Source of the DNA: Clostridiales bacterium
GTDB taxonomy: Bacteria; Bacillota; Clostridia; Oscillospirales; Oscillospiraceae
DNA length: 64,000 nt
Direction of reading: 5' to 3'
Assembly: GCA_004557735.1 (NCBI GenBank)
Contig: SFFV01000002.1
Span: 1 to 64,000 of the forward strand
Below, in pieces: positions 33,279 to 41,956 of this stretch (position 1 is the first letter of the stretch; the number at the start of each line of letters is the position of its first letter). The notes below the pieces were generated by a model, which saw only the letters and a list, made by a program, of their open reading frames with translations, had not been told where the DNA came from and did no database searches. Position numbers and translations under genes: made by a program.

Positions 33279-35693
33279 ATGGAGTACAATTACGCAGAAA
33301 TCGAAAAGAAATGGCAGAAATACTGGGTCGAGCACAAGAGCGGCCGCGCCGTCACCGGCTCGGACAAGCCGAAGTTTTACGGCCTGATCGAGTTTCCGTA
33401 TCCGTCCGGACAGGGACTGCATGTCGGTCATACGCGCCCGTTCACGGCAATGGACGTCATCTGTCGCCGCAAGCGGATGCAGGGCTACAACGTTCTTTTC
33501 CCCATCGGCTATGATGCCTTCGGACTGCCGACGGAAAACTATGCCATCAAGAACCATGTACATCCTTCCATCGTAACGAAGCAGAACATTGCTAACTTTG
33601 AAAAGCAGCTCCATATGCTCGGCTACTCGTTCGACTGGGACCGTGTTGTGGATACGACCGATCCGGAGTATTACAAGTGGACGCAGTGGATCTTCCTGCG
33701 GATGTACAAAAAGGGCCTCGCGTATAAGGCCTCCATGCCGGTCAACTGGTGTACGAGCTGCAAGTGCGTTCTTGCGAACGAGGAGGTCGTGGACGGCGTG
33801 TGCGAGCGCTGCGGCAGCCCGGTCGTCCGCCGCGAAAAGAGCCAGTGGATGCTCGCCATCACAAAGTACGCCGACCGACTGATCGACGATCTCGATGATG
33901 TGGACTTTATCCCCCGTGTGAAAATCCAGCAGAAAAACTGGATCGGCCGCAGTGAGGGCGCGGAGCTTACGTTCGGTACGACGCTCGGCGACTCTCTCAC
34001 CGTTTATACCACCCGCTGCGATACGCTCTTCGGCGTGACCTATATGGTCCTCTCACCGGAGCACCCGATCCTCAATACTTGGAAAGACAAGCTCGTGAAC
34101 TGGGACGCCGTGTCGGCCTACCGTGAGGAAGCCGCGCACAAGTCCGACTTTGAGCGCAGCGAGCTTAATAAGGATAAGACCGGCGTCCGTCTGGAAGGCG
34201 TCTGCGCCATTAACCCGGCGACAAAGGAGCAGATACCCATCTTTGTCTCGGACTATGTCCTAATGAGCTACGGTACGGGCGCTGTTATGGGCGTTCCCGG
34301 CCACGACCAGCGCGACTGGGAGTTTGCCACTAAATTCGGTCTGCCGATCATTGAGGTCGTGCAGGGCGGCGATATCACCAAGGAAGCGTTTACGCTCAAG
34401 GACGATACCGGCATTATGGTAAACTCCGGCTTCCTCAACGGCATGACCGTGAAGGACGCTATCCCCGCCATGAAGAAGTGGGTGACGGACGAGGGCATCG
34501 GCCATCCCAAGACAAACTTCAAGCTGCGTGACTGGGTATTCTCCCGCCAGCGCTACTGGGGCGAGCCCATCCCGATGGTGAAATGCCCGACGTGCGGTTG
34601 GGTACCGCTGCCGGAGGATCAGCTTCCGCTCCTGCTCCCGCAGGTCGAGAGCTACGAGCCGACGGACGACGGTGAATCGCCCATCTCCAAGATCACCGAC
34701 TGGGTCAACACGACCTGCCCGAAGTGCGGCGGAGCGGCCCAGCGCGAGACCGACACCATGCCGCAGTGGGCGGGCTCCTCGTGGTATTTCCTGCGCTATA
34801 TGGATCCCCACAATAAAGAGGCTTTCGCAAGTCCGGAAGCTCTCAAGTACTGGTCTCCCGTGGACTGGTACAACGGCGGCATGGAGCACACGACGCTCCA
34901 TCTCCTGTACTCCCGCTTCTGGCACAAGTTTCTCTACGACGAGGGCCTTGTCCCGACCAAGGAACCGTACGCCAAGCGCACGAGCCACGGCATGATCCTC
35001 GGCGAAGGCGGCGAAAAGATGTCCAAGTCCCGCGGCAACATCGTAAATCCGAACGACATCGTTGAGCAGTACGGCGCGGATACGCTGCGCGTATACATCA
35101 TGTTCATCGGCGACTTTACCAAGGCCGCCGCCTGGTCGAGCAACGCTGTGGCCGGCTGCCGCCGCTTCCTTGACCGCGTGTGGAACCTTGCAAGCGAGCC
35201 GCTCACCGGCGACGGCATCTCCAGGGAAAACGAAAAAGAGATCCACCGCGCTATCCAGAAGGTCAGCTCCGACATTGACGAGATGAAGTTCAACACCGCC
35301 ATCGCGCAGCTCATGTCGCTCGTCAATCAGTTCTACGCCAAGAAACCGACCCGCGGTGACATCCGCGTGCTGCTTCAGCTTCTTTCTCCGTTTGCGCCGC
35401 ATATCTGCGAGGAGCTTTGGCAGATCCAGGGCTTTGGAGGCCTGGCAAGCGAAGCTGAGTGGCCCGAGCATGACGAGGCCAAAATGGCCGATACCGAAAA
35501 AACCATCGCCGTGCAGATCAACGGCAAGCTCCGCAGCACCGTTGTTGTCCCGGCGGACAGCAGCGCGGAGGTCGTTTCCGCCGCGGCACTGGCGGATAAG
35601 AAGATCGCCGGTTATGTGGAGGGCATGGAGATCGTAAAAACCATCAACGTCCCCAATAAGCTCATCAACTTCATTTTAAAGCCGAAGAAATAA
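33279..35693 (+). CDS. leuS: Leucyl-tRNA synthetase
   Basis: The protein has 804 residues, normal for the bacterial enzyme. The class I motif HVGH is at 48-51, the editing domain runs from about 220 to 400 (TTRCDTLFGVTYMVL, GTGAVMGVPGHDQRD), and KMSKSRGN is near 579. The C-terminal anticodon-binding domain is complete. No T-box leader is visible in the 30 bases between rsfS and the ATG, so it is probably read with the operon upstream. The only tRNA gene in the window is tRNA-Leu. Confidence 0.97.
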   Translation: MEYNYAEIEKKWQKYWVEHKSGRAVTGSDKPKFYGLIEFPYPSGQGLHVGHTRPFTAMDVICRRKRMQGYNVLFPIGYDAFGLPTENYAIKNHVHPSIVTKQNIANFEKQLHMLGYSFDWDRVVDTTDPEYYKWTQWIFLRMYKKGLAYKASMPVNWCTSCKCVLANEEVVDGVCERCGSPVVRREKSQWMLAITKYADRLIDDLDDVDFIPRVKIQQKNWIGRSEGAELTFGTTLGDSLTVYTTRCDTLFGVTYMVLSPEHPILNTWKDKLVNWDAVSAYREEAAHKSDFERSELNKDKTGVRLEGVCAINPATKEQIPIFVSDYVLMSYGTGAVMGVPGHDQRDWEFATKFGLPIIEVVQGGDITKEAFTLKDDTGIMVNSGFLNGMTVKDAIPAMKKWVTDEGIGHPKTNFKLRDWVFSRQRYWGEPIPMVKCPTCGWVPLPEDQLPLLLPQVESYEPTDDGESPISKITDWVNTTCPKCGGAAQRETDTMPQWAGSSWYFLRYMDPHNKEAFASPEALKYWSPVDWYNGGMEHTTLHLLYSRFWHKFLYDEGLVPTKEPYAKRTSHGMILGEGGEKMSKSRGNIVNPNDIVEQYGADTLRVYIMFIGDFTKAAAWSSNAVAGCRRFLDRVWNLASEPLTGDGISRENEKEIHRAIQKVSSDIDEMKFNTAIAQLMSLVNQFYAKKPTRGDIRVLLQLLSPFAPHICEELWQIQGFGGLASEAEWPEHDEAKMADTEKTIAVQINGKLRSTVVVPADSSAEVVSAAALADKKIAGYVEGMEIVKTINVPNKLINFILKPKK

Positions 35694-35702
35694 ATGCATG
35701 GA

Positions 35703-35735
35703 AGCCGCTTTCGGAAAATTTTTCCGGAAGCGGCT
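35703..35735 (+). terminator. Hairpin behind leuS
   Basis: AGCCGCTTTCGGAAAA pairs with TTTTCCGGAAGCGGCT (one G-U pair). The following tail (GTTCTCTC) is only moderately T-rich. Confidence 0.65.
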
Positions 35736-35801
35736 GTTCTCTCATAATTACGGCATCCGTGAACATACTAACGGCGGAATTCCTGATTTGGGAGGTAAAT
35801 C

Positions 35802-36080
35802 ATGAAAAAGGGAATCGTATATATTCTTCTGCTCGCCGTGCTTCTTTTGTCGCTTGCCGCGTGCGGCGCATCGGATAAGCCGGCAACAGCCGAGTCCCCC
35901 AAGCCGACAAGCTCGCCTTATATGCCGACGCCGGATATGAACGACGGGATCGTAAACGACAATGACGGTATCATTGACGATGACGATACCGGCGTTGTCC
36001 CCACGCAGACGCCGATGGCAAGCGCCTCGGCAAAGCCGTCCGCTTCTGCCGGTGCGACGGACAAAACGGGGAAGCAATGA
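35802..36080 (+). CDS. Small lipoprotein
   Basis: The protein has 92 residues. A lysine start, a hydrophobic core and the lipobox LAAC (Cys 21) mark a lipoprotein signal; the rest is a Pro/Ser/Thr-rich linker with an acidic patch (DNDGIIDDDD). No enzymatic domain is recognised. GGGAGG precedes the ATG, and a strong terminator shared with rnpB follows. Confidence 0.75.
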   Translation: MKKGIVYILLLAVLLLSLAACGASDKPATAESPKPTSSPYMPTPDMNDGIVNDNDGIIDDDDTGVVPTQTPMASASAKPSASAGATDKTGKQ

Positions 36081-36124
36081 AAAAAACACCTCACCGACTT
36101 TGTATGTCGATGGGGTGTTTTTTT
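36081..36124. terminator. Terminator shared by the lipoprotein gene and rnpB
   Basis: AAAAAACACC (36081-36090) pairs with GGTGTTTTTTT (36114-36124), enclosing an inner CGAC/GTCG stem. Long T runs occur on both strands, so it can end both converging transcripts. Confidence 0.88.
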
Positions 36125-36125
36125 A

Positions 36126-36466
36126 AACGAGTAAGTCTGTAAGCCGGGTTCTGTCTGCGCAGCCATCTATCTAGACGCACCGTTGCCGATGCGTTCCAGC
36201 CGCCTCCATGGGACGACCGGGCCGGTCGTATGTCCCTCCACGGCGTTGCTCCGGATAGAGTTTACAGCACCGTTCCGTCTCCGGACGGTGGGTGAGCTCT
36301 TACCTCGCCTTTCCACCCTTACCTGCAAAGCAGGCGGTATATCTCTGTTGCACTTGTCCTGGGGTCACCCCCGGCGGGCGTTACCCGTTATCCTTGCCCT
36401 GTGGAGCCCGGACTTTCCTCACGCACAGGCTTTCGCCTTGTGCCCGCGGCTGCTTGACTTACTCGC
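36126..36466 (-). ncRNA. rnpB: RNase P RNA, type A
   Basis: On the minus strand the conserved block GAGGAAAGTCCGGGCTC is followed near the end by AGACAGAACCCGGCTTAC, the two halves of the catalytic core. Helix P1 is formed by GAGTAAGTC at the 5' end and GACTTACTC at the 3' end (plus positions 36456-36464 and 36129-36137). The length, about 340 bases, and the layout fit the ancestral type A rather than the Bacillus type B. The RNA matures tRNA 5' ends together with RnpA. Ends are estimated from the promoter and P1. Confidence 0.95.
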
Positions 36467-36472
36467 GCAAGT

Positions 36473-36501
36473 ATTTTACCCGCTTCCGATACGCTTGTCA
36501 A
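36473..36501 (-). promoter_or_regulatory. Promoter of rnpB
   Basis: On the minus strand TTGACA (36501-36496), 17 bases, TAAAAT (36478-36473); transcription would start near 36466. Confidence 0.82.
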
Positions 36502-36512
36502 CGCGGTAGGTG

Positions 36513-36541
36513 TTGAATTTCTGCCGAAAACCGAATATAAT
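36513..36541 (+). promoter_or_regulatory. Promoter of murD
   Basis: TTGAAT (36513-36518), 17 bases, TATAAT (36536-36541). It stands back to back with the rnpB promoter, the two -35 boxes only 11 bases apart. Confidence 0.75.
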
Positions 36542-36574
36542 ACACAGGTTAACGAAGAAAATCGGGAGGCAGTC

Positions 36575-37960
36575 ATGACACTGGATTCTTATATACGCTC
36601 TCTTCAGGGGAAAACCGTTTCAATCGTCGGCCTTGGCGTGAGCAACCGGCCGCTGCTGCGGCTGCTGCTGGACGCCGGATATGCCGTCACGGTTCGGGAT
36701 AAACGTACACGCGACCTCTTCGGTGAAGAGGAAGCCGCGGCGCTGGAAAAAGCCGGATGCCGTCTGGTGCTGGGCGAGGAGTACCTCGCCGGTTTGACCG
36801 AGGATGTGATCTTCCGCACGCCGGGGCTTCATCCGTTCACACCGGAGCTTGCCGGGGCAAAGAAAAGGGGAGCGGTGCTTACCTCGGAAATGGAGGCGTT
36901 CTTTGCCGTCTGCCCGTGCAGGATCGTTGCCGTCACCGGCTCGGACGGGAAAACCACCACAACTACCATGATCTCCGAGCTTCTGAAAGCACAGGGATAC
37001 CGTGTATTTCTCGGCGGCAACATCGGCACGCCGCTGCTCGACAAAGCGCCGGATATGACCCCGGACGACTGGGCGGTGCTGGAGCTCAGCTCTTTCCAGC
37101 TCCACAGCATGACCTGCCGCCCGTACATTTCCGTTATCACAAACGTTTCGCCGAACCATCTGGACGTCCATCCGAGCTACGAGGACTATCAGACGGCGAA
37201 AAAACAGATCTTTCTTTCGCAGGGACGGGGCGGCATCACGGTGCTGAACGCCGACAATGCGATCACGCGTGCATTTTCGAGCGACTGTCCGGGTGAGATC
37301 CGCTTTTTCAGCCGCGAAACGGCGCCGGAAAACGGCGTGTTCCTGCGGGACGGCGTTATTTATCGTTCTCACTGCGGGAAAAAGACAAAGCTCATGGACG
37401 CCGAACACATCCTCCTGCCGGGTTTACATAATGTAGAAAACTATATGGCGGCGTTTGCGGCGACGGACGGCATTGTGTCGGACGATAACTGCCGCGCCGT
37501 GGCGGAGAGTTTTCGCGGCGTCGCGCACCGGCTGGAGATGATCCGGACGCTCCGGGGCGTTACCTATTGCAATGACTCCATTGCGTCGAGTCCGACGCGC
37601 ACGATCGCCGGGCTGCACGCGCTGCGGCAAAAGCCGATCCTCATTGCCGGGGGATACGATAAGCATATTCCGTTTGACACGCTCGGCGATGAGATTTGTT
37701 CTCACGTCAAGGCGCTGTTCCTCACCGGCTTTACCGCCGACAAGATCTATGATGCGGTGGTCAAATCGCCGCTGTATGATCCGGAAATCCTGCCTATCCG
37801 GAAAATCGAGAGCTTTCGCGAGGCGGTGCTGGCGGCGGCCGCGAGCGCGGCGGAGGGGGACATCGTCCTGCTTTCACCGGCGTGCGCTTCGTTCGACCAC
37901 TTCAGAAATTTTGTAGAACGCGGCGAAACGTTCCGCAGCATCGTAAACGAACTGAAATAA
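36575..37960 (+). CDS. murD: UDP-N-acetylmuramoyl-L-alanine:D-glutamate ligase
   Basis: The protein has 461 residues and adds D-Glu to the peptidoglycan precursor in the cytoplasm. The N-terminal Rossmann domain has VGLGVSNRPLL. The ATP loop VTGSDGKTTTT is at about 120-130, ELSSFQLHSM and SPNHLDVHPSYEDY follow, and GVAHRLE and NDSIASSPTRTIAGL mark the C-terminal half. GGGAGG precedes the ATG. It is isolated from other mur genes here. Confidence 0.95.
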   Translation: MTLDSYIRSLQGKTVSIVGLGVSNRPLLRLLLDAGYAVTVRDKRTRDLFGEEEAAALEKAGCRLVLGEEYLAGLTEDVIFRTPGLHPFTPELAGAKKRGAVLTSEMEAFFAVCPCRIVAVTGSDGKTTTTTMISELLKAQGYRVFLGGNIGTPLLDKAPDMTPDDWAVLELSSFQLHSMTCRPYISVITNVSPNHLDVHPSYEDYQTAKKQIFLSQGRGGITVLNADNAITRAFSSDCPGEIRFFSRETAPENGVFLRDGVIYRSHCGKKTKLMDAEHILLPGLHNVENYMAAFAATDGIVSDDNCRAVAESFRGVAHRLEMIRTLRGVTYCNDSIASSPTRTIAGLHALRQKPILIAGGYDKHIPFDTLGDEICSHVKALFLTGFTADKIYDAVVKSPLYDPEILPIRKIESFREAVLAAAASAAEGDIVLLSPACASFDHFRNFVERGETFRSIVNELK

Positions 37961-37973
37961 AGGAAGCACAGCC

Positions 37974-39206
37974 ATGAATTACGAAGAGCTATATACGCTG
38001 GCGGAACGGGTGGAAGAACGCCTGCAGCCTGTTTTCCGCGGCTTTGAACGCACGGCGGAGAAGAATACGAAAAAGGTGCTGGACGCGTTCCGCGCGCATC
38101 GTGTGTCCGAGCCGTGCTTTGCCGGTACGACCGGGTACGGCTATGACGATCTGGGACGCGAAACGCTCGAAAGAGTTTTTGCCGACGTGTTCGGCGCGGA
38201 AGCCGCGCTCGTGCGCACAACCTTTGTCAACGGAACGCACGCCATTGCCTGCGCGCTTTTCGGCGCGCTTCAGCCGGGCGACACGCTCCTTGCCGTGACC
38301 GGCGCGCCTTATGATACGCTGCATACCGCCATCACGGGCAGCGGCCGCGGCTCGCTTGCCTCGCTCGGGATCCGGTATGAGCAGATGGAGCTTTCCTCCG
38401 GCGGCGGGCCGGATTATACCGGCATCGAGCGCCGCGTATCGGAGCTGCGTCCGGCTGCGGCGTTCGTGCAGCGCAGCCGAGGCTATGCGCCCCGGCGCGC
38501 GATATCCGCCGGGGAGATCGGCGAGATCGTCAGGGCCGTAAAGAGCGGATGCGCCGATACGGCGGTCATCGTGGATAACTGCTACGGCGAGTTTACCGAG
38601 GAGGTCGAGCCGACGGCGCTTGGAGCCGATCTTATGGCAGGCTCGCTTATCAAAAACCCCGGCGGAGGACTTGCTCCGATGGGCGGCTATGTTGCCGGAC
38701 GCGCCGATCTCGTGGAGCTTGCCGCCGAGCGGCTGACCGTACCGGGCATCGGCAGCGAGTGCGGCGCTTCCCTCGGCGTGAACCGGACGCTCTTTCAGGG
38801 CTTCTTCTTTGCGCCGCACACCGTATCGCAGGCGCTCAAAACGATGGCATTTGCTGCCGGAATGCTGGAGGAGCTGGGGTTTGAGAGCTTCCCGGCGTCC
38901 GATGAAAAACGTTCGGACATCATTCAGACCATCCGCCTGAAAACGGCGGATAACCTTGTGAAATTCTGTCAGGGCATACAGAAAGGCTCGCCGGTGGACA
39001 GCTTCGCCCTGCCCGTTCCGGCGCCGATGCCGGGGTATGAGAGCGAGGTCGTTATGGCCGCCGGAACGTTCATTCAGGGCGCTTCGCTGGAGCTTTCGTG
39101 CGACGGACCGGTACGCGAGCCGTATCTCGGTTTTTTGCAGGGAGGCCTTACCTACGAATCCGGCAAACTCGGCGTGCTGAGCGCATTGTCTGAAATGCTC
39201 GCCTGA
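37974..39206 (+). CDS. PLP-dependent methionine gamma-lyase family (aluminium-resistance-like) protein
   Basis: The protein has 410 residues. It matches the Cys/Met metabolism PLP fold of the YnbB type (TTGYGYDDLGRETLE, IVDNCYGEF, and the Schiff-base lysine in SLIKNPGGGLAPMGGYV). These proteins are annotated as methionine gamma-lyase relatives or aluminium resistance proteins; the real substrate is untested. It follows murD by 13 bases. Confidence 0.88.
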   Translation: MNYEELYTLAERVEERLQPVFRGFERTAEKNTKKVLDAFRAHRVSEPCFAGTTGYGYDDLGRETLERVFADVFGAEAALVRTTFVNGTHAIACALFGALQPGDTLLAVTGAPYDTLHTAITGSGRGSLASLGIRYEQMELSSGGGPDYTGIERRVSELRPAAAFVQRSRGYAPRRAISAGEIGEIVRAVKSGCADTAVIVDNCYGEFTEEVEPTALGADLMAGSLIKNPGGGLAPMGGYVAGRADLVELAAERLTVPGIGSECGASLGVNRTLFQGFFFAPHTVSQALKTMAFAAGMLEELGFESFPASDEKRSDIIQTIRLKTADNLVKFCQGIQKGSPVDSFALPVPAPMPGYESEVVMAAGTFIQGASLELSCDGPVREPYLGFLQGGLTYESGKLGVLSALSEMLA

Positions 39207-39238
39207 AGCATATACTTTTTGGCATAGGGGGGACCCGT

Positions 39239-39877
39239 ATGCCATTTCCGCGAAAGATCACACCGCAGCAGACAACCGCGCTGCTGCTCCTGGCGCTCAT
39301 CGGCGCGCTGATCGCGTTTTTGATCCCCGCCGTGCGCTATTTCCGGACGCTTACCGGCACCATGGCGGTGTCCAATGCGTCCGATCTCATCACGCAGACC
39401 GTAAGCAACATTGTGGAGAACGAAATGCGCCTGCTTGGGCCGGACGGCGGGAAATTTGTATCGTTCGAAAAGGACGGCGACGGGCAGATCAGCGCTATCG
39501 TAACGGATACGGCGCGCGTGAATATTCTGTCCGCCGAGCTTCTCAACGCGATCGTAGAGGCTTCGGACCGGGGCGATCTCGATCTTTCGATTCCCTTCGG
39601 GAATCTTTTGGGCGTCAGTTTTTTTCTTGGCCGCGGTCCGGCGGTGCCGATCAAGATCACAATGCTCACATCCTCGCGGGTGGATTTCCGCAATGTGCTG
39701 ACAGACGCGGGAATCAACCAGACAAAACACCAGCTTCTTTTGGAGGTATGCGTCGACGCGGACGTTCTGCTGCCATGGGAGATACGCTCTACGCAGATCG
39801 TTACGGAAGTACTGATCGCCGAAACGATCATCGTTGGGCGTGTTCCGCAGACTTATTTCTATACGGGAGAGACATGA
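39239..39877 (+). CDS. yunB: Sporulation protein YunB
   Basis: The protein has 212 residues. One N-terminal membrane segment is followed by a soluble domain with the family motifs SVSFFLGRGPAVPIKI-like (GVSFFLGRGP) and AGINQTKHQLLLEV. In B. subtilis YunB belongs to the sigma-E mother-cell regulon and is needed for normal spores. A weak sigma-E -10-like sequence (CATATACT, 39209-39216) precedes it without a clear -35. Its end overlaps the ligA start by four bases. Confidence 0.88.
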   Translation: MPFPRKITPQQTTALLLLALIGALIAFLIPAVRYFRTLTGTMAVSNASDLITQTVSNIVENEMRLLGPDGGKFVSFEKDGDGQISAIVTDTARVNILSAELLNAIVEASDRGDLDLSIPFGNLLGVSFFLGRGPAVPIKITMLTSSRVDFRNVLTDAGINQTKHQLLLEVCVDADVLLPWEIRSTQIVTEVLIAETIIVGRVPQTYFYTGET

Positions 39878-41853
39878 TGGACTATTTACAGGAGATTGCC
39901 GAACTGCGCGCGGAACTGCGCCGCCACAGCATAGCCTATTACGACAAGGATGCCCCCACCATTTCCGATTTTGAATACGACGCGATGATGCGCCGTTTGG
40001 AGGAACTGGAGGCGGAGCATCCGGAAACCGTTACGCCGGACTCACCGACGCAGCATGTCGGCGGCCACCGTTCGGAGAAATTCTCCCCGGTACACCACGA
40101 GGTACCGCTCGAATCGCTCAGCGACGTTTTCTCGTATGACGAACTGACGGACTTCATACGCAAAACCAACGAAGCTCTCGGCGGTGAGCCGGTCTATACG
40201 GTCGAACCAAAGATCGACGGGCTCTCGATGGCGCTGGAATACCGGAACGGCGTGTTCTATCAAGGCGCGACGCGCGGCGACGGCACCACCGGAGAAGACG
40301 TCACGGAAAATCTCCGGGTCCTGCGCAATATTCCGCTGAAACTGGAAAATGCTCCCGAACGGCTGATCGTCCGCGGCGAGGTATATATGGCGCGCGACGT
40401 GTTTCTTGAGCACAATCGCCGCCGCGAGATCGAGGGGGAAACGCTCCTCGCCAATCCGCGCAACGCCGCCGCCGGATCCATGCGTCAGCTTGACCCGAAG
40501 GTGACGAAGGAGCGCCGGCTCGATATCATTGTTTTTAATGTCCAGCTCACCTCCGGCGAGCAGCCGAAAACGCATGCGGAATCGCTGGATATGCTGGAAC
40601 GGCTTGGGTTTTATACTGTGCCGCACAAAGTGTTCCGAACCGTGGAGGAGTGCTGCGAGGAGATCCGGCGTATCGGCGATACGCGCGAGAGCTATCCATT
40701 CGATATCGACGGCGCGGTCGTCAAGATCAACGATCTTGCGCAGCGCGCCATTCTCGGCAGCACCGCCAAAGCGCCGCGCTGGGCGGTGGCGTATAAGTAC
40801 CCGCCGGAGGAAAAGCCGAGCGTGGTGCGCGATATTGTTGTGCAGGTCGGCCGGACCGGCGTTCTGACGCCGAAGGCGATCGTTGAGCCGGTGCGGCTCG
40901 CCGGTACGACCGTCACGGCGGCAACCCTCCACAATCAGGATTTTATCGATAAGCTCGATGTGCGCATCGGCGATACGGTCATCGTACGCAAGGCGGGGGA
41001 AATTATCCCGGAAGTCCTCCGCGTCGATCTCACCAGGCGCCCGGAGGGCACGGTGCCGTTTCGTCTGCCGGATACATGCCCGGAGTGCGGCTCGCCCGTG
41101 GAACGCGATCCGGACGGCGCGGCGGTACGCTGCACGGGCGTGGAATGTCCGGCGCAGCGGCTGCGCAATCTCGTTCATTTTGCTTCCCGCGAGGCGATGG
41201 ACATTGAAGGTCTCGGCTTTTCGCTCGCCGAGGCGCTAGTAAACAGCGGCATGGTAAAAACGCCGGCAGATCTCTACCGGCTCGACGCGCAGAGCGTTGC
41301 GGCGCTTGACCGAATGGGTAAGAAATCCGCAGAAAACCTCATGGACGAGATTGAGAAGAGCAAGCAGCAGGATCTTTCCCGGCTGCTCTGCGCGTTCGGC
41401 ATCCGGCAGGTGGGGCAGAAGGCGGCTAAAGTGCTTGCCCGCACATTCGGCTCCATGGACGCTATTGAGAACGCCACGCCGCTCGAACTGACCGCGGTGG
41501 ACGATATCGGCCCGATCACCGCCGAGAGCCTTGTCTCCTGGGCGCAGAACCCGCAGACACAGCACCAGCTCCGTCTGCTCCGCGAGGCGGGCGTCAATAT
41601 GCTCAGCCGCGAGGAGCGCCGTGATAACCGCTTTCTCGGCAAAACCTTTGTTCTCACCGGAGCGCTTGCCAAGTATACGCGCGATGAGGCGAGCGCCGTC
41701 ATTGAGTCCTTTGGCGGCAAGACCTCGTCCTCCGTTTCAAAAAAGACGTCGTTTGTCCTTGCAGGCGAGGCGGCCGGAAGCAAGCTCGACAAGGCGCGCG
41801 CGCTTGGTATCCCCGTCATTACGGAGGATGAGTTTGAAGAGATGATCCGGTGA
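39874..41853 (+). CDS. ligA: NAD-dependent DNA ligase
   Basis: The protein has 659 residues and seals nicks in replication and repair. The adenylated lysine is in EPKIDG (about K113). The OB fold, four-cysteine zinc finger (CPECG...CTGVECP, about 408-430), helix-hairpin-helix domain (GIRQVGQKAAKVLA) and C-terminal BRCT domain (about 580-659) are all present. ATG 39874 or 39877 is chosen behind GGGAGA; the longer frame lies inside yunB. Confidence 0.97.
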   Translation: MMDYLQEIAELRAELRRHSIAYYDKDAPTISDFEYDAMMRRLEELEAEHPETVTPDSPTQHVGGHRSEKFSPVHHEVPLESLSDVFSYDELTDFIRKTNEALGGEPVYTVEPKIDGLSMALEYRNGVFYQGATRGDGTTGEDVTENLRVLRNIPLKLENAPERLIVRGEVYMARDVFLEHNRRREIEGETLLANPRNAAAGSMRQLDPKVTKERRLDIIVFNVQLTSGEQPKTHAESLDMLERLGFYTVPHKVFRTVEECCEEIRRIGDTRESYPFDIDGAVVKINDLAQRAILGSTAKAPRWAVAYKYPPEEKPSVVRDIVVQVGRTGVLTPKAIVEPVRLAGTTVTAATLHNQDFIDKLDVRIGDTVIVRKAGEIIPEVLRVDLTRRPEGTVPFRLPDTCPECGSPVERDPDGAAVRCTGVECPAQRLRNLVHFASREAMDIEGLGFSLAEALVNSGMVKTPADLYRLDAQSVAALDRMGKKSAENLMDEIEKSKQQDLSRLLCAFGIRQVGQKAAKVLARTFGSMDAIENATPLELTAVDDIGPITAESLVSWAQNPQTQHQLRLLREAGVNMLSREERRDNRFLGKTFVLTGALAKYTRDEASAVIESFGGKTSSSVSKKTSFVLAGEAAGSKLDKARALGIPVITEDEFEEMIR

Positions 41854-41956
41854 GACGGGAGGAATATCCAATCAAAGGTATCATCAGAAAATATTGCTTT
41901 TTTTCGCAATGTCAGATAATCTGAAAAAGAACACTACCGTGCCTGGGGGATCTTTC

